A stretch of 5,725 nt of DNA from the NCBI GenBank assembly GCA_035281425.1, contig DATEDX010000002.1, forward strand, positions 1 to 5,725, given 5' to 3'. This stretch comes from JAICND01 sp035281425. GTDB taxonomy: Bacteria > Actinomycetota > Acidimicrobiia > Spongiisociales > ZC4RG35. The stretch's first letter is position 1; each line of letters begins with the position of its first letter. This document shows positions 1 through 5,531 of this stretch, in pieces. The translations under genes were made by a program, and so were the position numbers. The notes beneath the pieces were generated by a model, which saw only the letters and a list, made by a program, of their open reading frames with translations, did not search any database and was not told the DNA's origin.

Positions 1-511
1 CGCTGGCGATCTGCAAGGCGAGGATGGCATCCTGGGCGAACGGGTTTACGAAGTGCAGCACCGCGCTGAGATCCCCGGAGGTGTCGAGACCGGTGAGACC
101 TACCGGTCCGGGGTCGGCTCGCAGGCATGAACTGAGTAGCACGGCCTCGGAAGACTGCGCCACCACCGCCCCGGCCAAGGCGCCGCTGCCCTCGACGAGG
201 AGGGGGGTGGCCCCCAATTCGGCCAGGTCGTTGACGATCACGACCGCCCCGCCCAGACCCTCTGGATCGACGTTGGTGGAGGCGGCCGGGGCTCCCACTA
301 CCGACAGCTGGATCGGGGAGGGCTCGTCGCTGTAGACCCCCACCCGGGCCGTCAGTCCGCCACCAGCTAGGGGCCCGGTACAAATGAGATAGGGGCCATC
401 GCCGGCTGGGGGAAGTTCTTCTCCCGAGTCGGCCGCCGGCACCCCCCACCACCACCCAGTGGCAAGGGCGGCAACCACCACCACCACCAGCGCGGCCCGA
501 AACCAGGTCAC
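1..511 (-). CDS. Membrane-anchored or exported protein, DUF5719-like (partial, C-terminus off window)
   Basis: The reading frame is open from a GTG at 511-509 to the window edge, about 170 codons, and the C-terminal part lies off the window. The start is well supported. It overlaps the glycosyltransferase stop as GTGA, and a GGAG sits five bases upstream (complement of 517-520). Residues about 4-22 (FRAALVVVVVAALATGWWW) form one hydrophobic segment after a single arginine, so this is a signal anchor or signal peptide. The rest (begins PAADSGEELPP) is rich in Gly, Ala, Val and Pro, with beta-like stretches such as GGAVVIVNDL and PLLVEGSGAL, as expected of an extracytoplasmic domain. In actinobacteria the gene directly after this type of glycosyltransferase is often a DUF5719 protein, and length, topology and position fit. 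The family name rests mainly on context. The 4-base overlap implies co-transcription and translational coupling, so a role in envelope polysaccharide assembly is likely but unproven. Confidence 0.72.
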   Translation of the reverse strand, partial: MTWFRAALVVVVVAALATGWWWGVPAADSGEELPPAGDGPYLICTGPLAGGGLTARVGVYSDEPSPIQLSVVGAPAASTNVDPEGLGGAVVIVNDLAELGATPLLVEGSGALAGAVVAQSSEAVLLSSCLRADPGPVGLTGLDTSGDLSAVLHFVNPFAQDAILALQIAS

Positions 512-3339
512 GCCGGCTCCGCCCGAGCTGGCCGGCGAGTGGAGACCGCACGATCACGCCGGCCCCACCAGGCCAGAACGGCCATGACCAGCACGCTCAG
601 GCCTCCACCAACTGCCGAAGCCAGAAGCAGCGAGTTTCGGGCAAAGGTTGCCCTCCCGGAGTCGGCCGACACCGAGTTAGCCCACCCTTCCATTACCCAA
701 CCGGGTCCCCAGCCTGGATCGGCATTGTCCGCCAAACGAAGCCTTCCTGATTGCGCCGGGCCTTGGTAAAAGCGGCCGTTCCATTGCCATTCAGTTCCGC
801 CGTCAGTGACGGCTCGGGGTGTAGGACTGCGATTGGCGAAGGGGCGCAGATTGGCTTCGATCAGAAGTGGGGCTAGGTCCACCTGGCGATCGATGGCATC
901 GTCGAGGGTGATCGCCCCCGGCAAGACCACCACCCAGGAAATGGCGAACTCTCCCAGCACCGAGCCAGGCCGGAGCGAGGAAGCGGCTGCCACCTGGGCC
1001 AGAGCTTGCTGCAGAGCCCGGTCGCCGCTGCGGGGGCCGGGCAGATAGGCCTGCTCGAGGGTGGGCCGGACCCCGTCTACGGTTCGATAAACGATCGATC
1101 CCGCGGCTCGGGTCGCCCCCGGTAGCTCGCCGGGGGAGCCGATGATCAGCACCCTGCCGGCAGTGCCCTCACCGCTGATGGCGCCGACGAAGTCGAGGCG
1201 CCGGCTCCACTGATCGGGGGGGAGGCCGGCCCGGCCCCGCCCCACGGTGAGGACGGCAGGGACCAGAAGCAGCACCATACCGCCGGCGGCGAGCACCTTC
1301 TGCCAGCGCCTCTCCCCCGCCCCAAAGAGGGTAGCTACCACCAGACCCGACCCCAGGGCCGCCCCCAAGAGGCCAGCCAGCCCGAGACCCGCCGGGAGGA
1401 CGGGTAGGAATCCGAGCAGCCAACCTCCGCTGGCGGCGATACACCCAAACCCCGCCACCGACAGGTTTCCGACCCTGACCGAGCTGGCCACGGCCAGGGC
1501 GGCCAGCGCTACTGAAACTGGCCACCACCATCCGGGCTGGATTTCGGGCACCGGAGCGGCCTCGAGCAAGGCCATCACCTCCCCTCCAATCACCCAGGGC
1601 GCCACCCCCACCGCCCCCAGCACAAATATTCCCACGGTCCGCCACAGGTTCCGCCATCGACCCCGCATAGCCGTCAACAGCGCTGCACCCACCAGAACCA
1701 CTCCGAGTGCCGGCGGAAAGGCGATGGCGGTCAGCGACGCCGCCAGTCCGCCGCGAGCGAGCAGACCCGTCGCCCGCCGTCCGTCCCCGGGAGGGGGGGC
1801 GATGGCGGCCTCGATCGCCCAGGGGAGGGGCCCGGCGGCCAGCAGTAAGGGCCACTGGCCCCCACCAAAAAGGGCCCCACTGGCCGATCCTCCCAGATAC
1901 ACGAAACCTGCCAGGAAACCGGCCCCGAAGCTCAACCCCTGCCGCCGGCAAAGCCGGATCATCCCCCAGAATCCCCCGATCAGCGCCAAGAGGGTTAGCA
2001 GGGTGGCTGCCAACCCCGGCCGGCCTCCGGTGAGAAGGGTGGCGGCGGCTCCCAGAGCGACCAGGGGAGGCGGAGGGTTCGGAGTGCCTAAGCCGCTGGC
2101 GTTCCATCCGCCTGCCCAGGCGTTGAGGGCTGGCCAGGGATCTTCGGCGGGGACGAGAGCGAAGCCGCTCTGCGGCAGTCCGCTCAACCACAAGGTGCGG
2201 GTGCCGATGAGCAGGGCGGCTATCCCGGCCAGGGTGAGGAGGACGCTGGGCCGTTTCCAGAGGACCCGCGCCCGCTCCGAAATCGACTCTTCCTCGTCGG
2301 TGTCGAAGGCGGTCGAAAGCCGCTCCCCCAGTTCGGCTGCGGTCTCCCGAACTCGAACCGAGCCGCCCACCTGGAATCGAAACAGTTCCTCGTCACCGCT
2401 CTGGCGGATTCTCCGAGTGCCACGTCTGATGCTCCAGATGGTCGGCAAATGAGCCAGGTTCCAGAGCCAGGCAGCCAGATAAGAAACGATGGGTCGGAAC
2501 CTTCCCAATAGCATCTGGCCGGCTGAATCCGCCACTGCCACCACCAACCCCACCGGCAACACCCAGGCCAGCGTCACCGGCTGATAAGCGACCAACATCG
2601 CCCGATACCTGCCGGCCAGCTGCCGCCACCCGGGACGGTCGGCGGGACACTCGGCGGCGTGGAAAACCTCCGAGGAAGGCACCACCAAGACCTTGGCCCC
2701 GGCCAGCCGGGCCCGCTGGGAGAGGTCGAGACCCGCCGCTTGGGCGGGAAGAGATGCGTCCAAGCCGCCCAGACCACGCAGCAGGTCGCGGCGGATGAGC
2801 ATCGACACCGGGGAGACGAAGGCCACCTCCCGGACCACGTCGTATTGCTCGAGATCGAGTTCCCCCGGATCGAGACCCGAATATGGCTCACCGAAGGCGT
2901 CGGTGGCGGCACCCACCGAGCCGAGCCGGTCATCGGCACCGGTGATGAGGACTTTGGATCCAGCCACCCCGGCATCGTGGCGGGTGGCTTCTTCAACCAG
3001 CGCCCGCAAGGCGTCGGGACGGGGTTGGGTGTCAGCATGAAGCCACCAGACGAAGGAGGTTTCGCTGGGCAGTGCGGCCAGGACCTCTTTCACGTTGGCG
3101 ACCTTCGTGTAGGTGGGAACCTCTCCCTCCCCCACCTCGGGTTCTCCCACCACCACCACCGATAGAGGTTTGTAGACTTGGCGATCCAGGGCGTTGAGGG
3201 TGGCGGCGAGCTGCATTTCTTCGGAGCAAAGGACTACTGCGGCCACCCCGGGAGGCTCCGGGAATGCCGATGACTCCGGAGGTGGCGCAGATAGGGGAGC
3301 TACCGGGGTCCCCGGTGGGCTAGTCATGCGGCCGGACAT
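508..3339 (-). CDS. Large membrane glycosyltransferase, family 2 (GT2 domain plus multi-spanning membrane region)
   Basis: This 943-residue protein has a cytoplasmic GT2 (GT-A fold) domain at about residues 31-245, a long membrane region, and a C-terminal extracytoplasmic part closed by a last helix. GT2 features are the strand VAAVVLCSE (32-40), the acidic site WWLHADTQPRPDAL (98-111), and GLDLSQRARLAGAKVLVVP (203-221), the typical acceptor-side segment. About 13 membrane helices can be seen: roughly 255-275, 364-382, 425-440, 443-462, 470-490, 495-515, 530-556, 566-590, 604-622, 627-645, 647-672, 682-699 and 902-925. The soluble part (about 700-900) contains LADNADPGW, a DPGW-type motif seen in large membrane arabinosyl- and glycosyltransferases. 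It probably builds or exports envelope glycan; donor and acceptor are unknown. The start is uncertain. ATG at 3339 and ATG at 3327 both lack a ribosome site, while GTG at 3246 has a GGAG nine bases upstream and would remove a Pro/Ser-rich leader (912 residues). At its 3' end it overlaps the next gene by 4 bases. Confidence 0.88.
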   Translation of the reverse strand: MSGRMTSPPGTPVAPLSAPPPESSAFPEPPGVAAVVLCSEEMQLAATLNALDRQVYKPLSVVVVGEPEVGEGEVPTYTKVANVKEVLAALPSETSFVWWLHADTQPRPDALRALVEEATRHDAGVAGSKVLITGADDRLGSVGAATDAFGEPYSGLDPGELDLEQYDVVREVAFVSPVSMLIRRDLLRGLGGLDASLPAQAAGLDLSQRARLAGAKVLVVPSSEVFHAAECPADRPGWRQLAGRYRAMLVAYQPVTLAWVLPVGLVVAVADSAGQMLLGRFRPIVSYLAAWLWNLAHLPTIWSIRRGTRRIRQSGDEELFRFQVGGSVRVRETAAELGERLSTAFDTDEEESISERARVLWKRPSVLLTLAGIAALLIGTRTLWLSGLPQSGFALVPAEDPWPALNAWAGGWNASGLGTPNPPPPLVALGAAATLLTGGRPGLAATLLTLLALIGGFWGMIRLCRRQGLSFGAGFLAGFVYLGGSASGALFGGGQWPLLLAAGPLPWAIEAAIAPPPGDGRRATGLLARGGLAASLTAIAFPPALGVVLVGAALLTAMRGRWRNLWRTVGIFVLGAVGVAPWVIGGEVMALLEAAPVPEIQPGWWWPVSVALAALAVASSVRVGNLSVAGFGCIAASGGWLLGFLPVLPAGLGLAGLLGAALGSGLVVATLFGAGERRWQKVLAAGGMVLLLVPAVLTVGRGRAGLPPDQWSRRLDFVGAISGEGTAGRVLIIGSPGELPGATRAAGSIVYRTVDGVRPTLEQAYLPGPRSGDRALQQALAQVAAASSLRPGSVLGEFAISWVVVLPGAITLDDAIDRQVDLAPLLIEANLRPFANRSPTPRAVTDGGTEWQWNGRFYQGPAQSGRLRLADNADPGWGPGWVMEGWANSVSADSGRATFARNSLLLASAVGGGLSVLVMAVLAWWGRRDRAVSTRRPARAEPA
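3302..3316. repeat. 15-base near-perfect palindrome upstream of cofD, possible operator
   Basis: ACCGGGG and CCCCGGT form 7-base arms around a single T, centred 73 bases upstream of the cofD start. If the glycosyltransferase starts at 3339 or 3327, this lies in its Pro-rich N-terminal codons. If it starts at 3246, it lies in the non-coding divergent spacer, a usual place for an operator. GC-rich DNA produces such palindromes by chance, so regulatory function is only a possibility. Confidence 0.2.
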
Positions 3340-3381
3340 TGTGGATCGGGACTGGGAGTACCGCAATCCCGGGAGGAGGTC
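3340..3381. promoter_or_regulatory. Divergent spacer between glycosyltransferase and cofDE, with cofD ribosome binding site
   Basis: This is the only non-coding DNA between the two divergent transcription units if the glycosyltransferase begins at 3339. It must hold at least the cofD translation signal: GGGAGG at 3371-3376, five bases before the ATG at 3382 and part of the purine-rich run GGGAGGAGGT. I see no convincing -10/-35 pair for either direction. The cofD promoter is therefore probably partly inside the 5' end of the glycosyltransferase frame, or that gene starts later than annotated. Confidence 0.5.
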
Positions 3382-4293
3382 ATGAGAGTCGTACTGCTGT
3401 CGGGTGGGGTGGGAGGCGCCCGCCTCGCTCGTGGCTTGGCGGCCGTGGCCGGGATCGATCTGACCGTGGTCGTCAACATCGGCGACGACGAACGCGTGTA
3501 TGGTCTGGACGTGTCGCCTGATCTCGACACGGTCATTTACACCATGGCCGGTCGGGAAGGACCACATGGGTGGGGTTTGGCCGGGGATACCTTCACATTG
3601 ATGGATGCCCTCGACGGCCTCCCCCTCGACACTTCTTTCCGCATCGGCGATCGGGACGCGGCCACCAACCTGTTCCGTACCGATCGGCTGGCCGCCGGGT
3701 GGTCGCTCACCTGGGTGACGACCGCCCTCGCTTCGACCTACGGGGTCGCCGCCGATGTTCTCCCTGCCAGCGACGACCCGGTGCGTACCAAAGTCCTCAT
3801 CCCCGACGGCGAGTGGCTTGGTTTCCAGGACTATTTCGTGGCCCGCAGCTACCAAGACGAGGTAGTCGATGTGCGTTTCGAGGGGGCTGCCTTTTCGCGG
3901 CCCGCCCCCGGTGTATTGGAAGCCATCCACCGGGCCGAGGTCGTCATCATCGGACCCTCCAATCCGATTCTCTCCATCTGGCCGATCCTGGCGGTACCCG
4001 GCATTGCCGACGCCGTGACTGCCCACCAAAGGGTGATGGGAGTGAGTCCCCTCATCGGAGGCACGGCCATCAAGGGACCGGCCCACCGGGTTCTCACCTC
4101 GATGGGGTTACCGGCCGGGAATGCCGGGGTGGCTGCCGCCTACGGAGGCATGTTGACCGATCTCTTCATCGACGAGGCGGATGCCGGCGATACCCGCCGG
4201 GGAGAGCCTCCTCGCTGGCACGTCACCAACACCAGGATTCCAGACCTCGATTCAGCGGCTCGTCTGGGCGAGGAGATACTGGCCAAGTTATGA
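3382..4293 (+). CDS. cofD: CofD/FbiA: Fo-dependent phosphoenolpyruvate or 2-phospho-L-lactate transferase (coenzyme F420 biosynthesis)
   Basis: This cytoplasmic enzyme transfers the three-carbon phospho-acid moiety of a guanosine-diphospho donor to the deazaflavin Fo. The archaeal product is F420-0. Mycobacterial FbiA instead uses the enolpyruvyl donor and gives dehydro-F420-0, the more likely case in an actinobacterium. The 303-residue length is normal for the family. Visible motifs are the N-terminal glycine loop SGGVGGAR (7-14), VNIGDD (31-36), the metal/Fo-site region SPDLDTVIYTMAG (45-57), FRIGDRD (86-92), GPSNP (191-195) and SPLIGGTAIKGPA (222-234). All are intact. The ATG at 3382 has a strong ribosome site (GGGAGG at 3371-3376), and the N-terminus MRVVLLSGGVGGAR leaves no room for an earlier start. 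The stop overlaps the start of cofE by 4 bases, so the two are co-transcribed and translationally coupled. Codon use matches the neighbours and shows no sign of recent transfer. Confidence 0.96.
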   Translation: MRVVLLSGGVGGARLARGLAAVAGIDLTVVVNIGDDERVYGLDVSPDLDTVIYTMAGREGPHGWGLAGDTFTLMDALDGLPLDTSFRIGDRDAATNLFRTDRLAAGWSLTWVTTALASTYGVAADVLPASDDPVRTKVLIPDGEWLGFQDYFVARSYQDEVVDVRFEGAAFSRPAPGVLEAIHRAEVVIIGPSNPILSIWPILAVPGIADAVTAHQRVMGVSPLIGGTAIKGPAHRVLTSMGLPAGNAGVAAAYGGMLTDLFIDEADAGDTRRGEPPRWHVTNTRIPDLDSAARLGEEILAKL

Positions 4294-4982
4294 CCGTCAC
4301 CGTCATCCCTGTCGACGAGATCGGAGAGGTCGAGCCGGGAAGCGACTTGGCCGGATTGCTCGCCGGTCGCCTGCGCACCATCGGGGTGCACCAGGGGGAC
4401 ATCCTGGTGGTTACCCAAAAGGTGATATCGAAGGCCGAGGGGGCCATGGTGGAGGCGACCGACGACGCCGCCTACCGGCGGGTGATCGAGGCGGAGTCGG
4501 CCGAGGTCCTGCGCCGGAGGGGGGAAATGGTCATTTCGGTGACCCGGCACGGGTTCGTCTGTGCCAACGCCGGAGTGGACCGCTCCAACGTGCCTGCTGG
4601 CTACGTTGCACTGCTCCCCCGCCATCCGGATCGTTCGGCGGCCAGGCTGCGCCAGCGCCTGGGCAGAGAACTGGAAGTCGATCTCGCCGTCGTCATTACC
4701 GACACCTTCGGCAGGGCCTGGCGCTCAGGACTGGTCGACGTGGCCATCGGGGTGGCCGGCATGGACCCCATCCTCGACCTCATCGGCACCCCCGACATGC
4801 AGGGGAGGATCCTCGAGGTCACCGAGGTGGCCGTGGCCGATGAGGTGGCGGCGGCGGCGGAACTGGTTATGGGCAAAGCCCGGGGGGTCCCGGCGGCGCT
4901 GGTGCGTGGAGTCGAATACACCCGCGGCGACGGCAAAGCCACCGATCTAGTGAGAGACCCGGCCCAGGACCTTTTTAGATAG
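4290..4982 (+). CDS. cofE: CofE/FbiB N-domain type: coenzyme F420:L-glutamate ligase
   Basis: This GTP-dependent ligase adds L-glutamate residues to F420-0 (or dehydro-F420-0), giving the oligoglutamyl tail of F420. The product is 230 residues and covers the complete CofE domain. Recognisable segments are GDILVVTQKVISKAEG (36-51, nucleotide/metal region), RHGFVCANAGVDRSNVP (86-102), VITDTFGRAWRSGLVDVAIG (135-154, with conserved Asp138 and Arg145) and GVPAALVRG (199-207). The ATG at 4290 overlaps the cofD stop (ATGA). The open frame continues upstream through cofD, but that extension is non-coding shadow. Mycobacterial FbiB is about twice as long because it carries a C-terminal FMN-binding, nitroreductase-like domain that reduces the dehydro intermediate. 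Here the gene ends cleanly after the ligase domain, so any such reductase must be encoded elsewhere. The stop (4980-4982) lies inside the first 7-base repeat array. Confidence 0.95.
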   Translation: MTVTVIPVDEIGEVEPGSDLAGLLAGRLRTIGVHQGDILVVTQKVISKAEGAMVEATDDAAYRRVIEAESAEVLRRRGEMVISVTRHGFVCANAGVDRSNVPAGYVALLPRHPDRSAARLRQRLGRELEVDLAVVITDTFGRAWRSGLVDVAIGVAGMDPILDLIGTPDMQGRILEVTEVAVADEVAAAAELVMGKARGVPAALVRGVEYTRGDGKATDLVRDPAQDLFR

Positions 4983-5013
4983 CTGTCAGCTTCCGGCTAT
5001 CAGCTATCAGTCG
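4979..5013 (+). repeat. Left array of degenerate 7-base tandem repeats, overlapping the cofE stop
   Basis: Five consecutive heptamers can be read in one register, most with the core AGCT or GGCT and best unit TCAGCTA. The array covers the cofE stop codon. GATAGCTG (4978-4985) and CAGCTATC (5001-5008) can also pair as an 8-base stem, but no T-run follows, so it is not a standard intrinsic terminator. A matching array in opposite orientation lies at 5497-5531. Confidence 0.6.
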
Positions 5014-5070
5014 GCCCGGATCGGCTTCAAAGACCCATCTCTCGGGGTCGGATCCCCTCCCGCTCCTCGC

Positions 5071-5129
5071 GCAGGACTTTGGCCTGCTGACCTTTCGATG
5101 GGTAGTCGGCGAATGAGAAGAGGTAGCCA
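5071..5129. repeat. Copy 1 of a 44-base direct repeat, with preceding hairpin
   Basis: Positions 5087-5129 match 5432-5475 at about 38 of 44 positions with one gap, in the same orientation, sharing the block ATGGGTAGTCGGC. A small hairpin directly precedes it: GCAGG (5071-5075) pairs with CCTGC (5083-5087) around a 7-base loop. On the minus strand one frame reads LFSFADYPSK and continues to a stop near 5036 with coding-like third positions, so a relic of a gene end is possible. Confidence 0.65.
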
Positions 5130-5173
5130 CTCGGGATAGGCCTTACCTGCAGGGAGGGTCGGGCCGCGGAGCT

Positions 5174-5283
5174 GGTTCTTTGGCGGCTGGGCACCGCCCC
5201 CATCGTTCTTTGTCACCCCAGCCCTGAATACGGGGCCGCCACGCCAAAAGTTGTTGGGGGCGGGGCTGTCACGCCAAAGAACC
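5174..5283. repeat. 110-base imperfect inverted repeat / large stem-loop from four related motifs
   Basis: The outer 12 bases are perfect: GGTTCTTTGGCG (5174-5185) against CGCCAAAGAACC (5272-5283). After a 5-base mismatch the arms pair again at 10 of 11 positions (5191-5201 with 5256-5266). The arms are thus 28 bases each, and the loop region is 5202-5255. One motif resembling TTTGGCGTGACAGCCCC occurs four times: on plus from 5176 and 5206, and on minus from 5281 and 5251. The inner pair is more diverged than the outer one. No transposase is present, and I do not recognise the family. Confidence 0.65.
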
Positions 5284-5404
5284 CGACATGTGACCAATCC
5301 CCGTCTCCTCGAGCTAGTGATCCAAATCCCAGGCCAAGGAGGACCCCCTTTCCCCCTCTTCGTTGTCTTCCTGGTCGCCATCCCACCGCCCAGACCCAGG
5401 GAAC

Positions 5405-5436
5405 GTCAGGAGACCCAGTATTTCGGGTCTCCTGAC
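5405..5436 (+). terminator. Strong 12-bp hairpin, candidate terminator between convergent genes
   Basis: GTCAGGAGACCC (5405-5416) and GGGTCTCCTGAC (5425-5436) are perfectly complementary around an 8-base loop. On the plus strand CTTTTCC follows, a short and weak T-run. It is the strongest simple hairpin in the region and could stop transcription from either gene, although it lies over 400 bases beyond the cofE stop and about 95 beyond the ugd stop. It is also the leading part of the second 44-base repeat, so it may be a structural part of that repeat instead. Confidence 0.4.
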
Positions 5437-5475
5437 CTTTTCCATGGGTAGTCGGCCAAGGAGAAGAGCCAGCCA
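5432..5475. repeat. Copy 2 of the 44-base direct repeat
   Basis: This segment differs from the copy at 5087-5129 by five substitutions and one inserted base. It begins inside the right arm of the 12-bp hairpin at 5405-5436. On the minus strand the matching frame reads GWLFSLADYPWK and soon reaches a stop, so both copies share the peptide pattern LFS(F/L)ADYP. Confidence 0.65.
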
Positions 5476-5496
5476 GCAAGTACTGTATAAACGTGG

Positions 5497-5531
5497 TAGT
5501 TGATAGCTGACAGCTGTGAGCCGAAAGCTAG
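5497..5531 (-). repeat. Right array of degenerate 7-base tandem repeats, abutting the ugd stop
   Basis: Read on the minus strand from 5531 to 5497, five heptamers fall in one register with the same AGCT-centred unit (TCAGCTA) as the left array, and so in inverted orientation to it. The array ends one base before the ugd stop codon (complement of 5532-5534). Both arrays are 35 bases long. Confidence 0.6.

Larger units (their letters stand above)
4983..5531. other. Gene-free, repeat-rich convergent intergenic region
   Basis: No frame here has homology I recognise, a credible ribosome site or consistent codon bias. Between the convergent cofE and ugd stops it holds, in order: a heptamer array, a 44-base repeat with a small hairpin, a 110-base inverted repeat made from four related motifs, a pyrimidine-rich stretch (about 5341-5382), a strong hairpin with the second 44-base repeat, and an inverted heptamer array. 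Composition is less GC-rich and less codon-like than the genes on either side. It may be an inserted non-autonomous element or several nested ones. Confidence 0.6.

Noticed and set aside
24..335. 103-residue plus-strand ORF
   Set aside because: It is antisense to the DUF5719-like gene, which has a hydrophobic anchor, a ribosome site and a GTGA overlap.
1247..2452. 401-residue plus-strand ORF
   Set aside because: It is the antisense shadow of the glycosyltransferase membrane region. Composition is Pro/Ala/Arg noise without domains; high GC removes stops.
3340..4086. Upstream extension of the glycosyltransferase frame, making a 1192-residue ORF
   Set aside because: It is antisense to cofD, whose family motifs are all present. 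The extension (rich in Gly, His, Arg, Asp) has no family features, and the GT2 domain begins only after 3246.
3570..4289. In-frame extension of cofE upstream through cofD, apparently a 470-residue protein
   Set aside because: It is the shifted frame of cofD and has Arg/Pro/His-rich noise. The ATGA overlap at 4290 gives a normal cofE start.
4978..5008. Intrinsic terminator directly after cofE
   Set aside because: The 8-base stem is AT-containing with an internal loop and lacks a T-run downstream. The T-run at 4972-4976 precedes it.
5116..5416. Cobalamin riboswitch, from AGCCACT near 5125 and GTCAGGAGACC at 5405
   Set aside because: The two elements are about 280 bases apart, other core segments are missing, the second is part of a simple perfect hairpin, and no downstream plus-strand gene exists to be controlled.
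5007..5479. Minus-strand ORFs of 124 and 88 residues in the intergenic region
   Set aside because: They run through repeats and palindromes, overlap each other in different frames, have no ribosome site and no recognisable domain. The repeated FGVTAP/FGVAAP peptide is explained by the duplicated DNA motif.
4979..5531. CRISPR array or integron attachment sites suggested by the repeats
   Set aside because: There are no regular spacers of similar length, no repeated unit of 24-40 bases more than twice, and no cas or integrase gene in the window.
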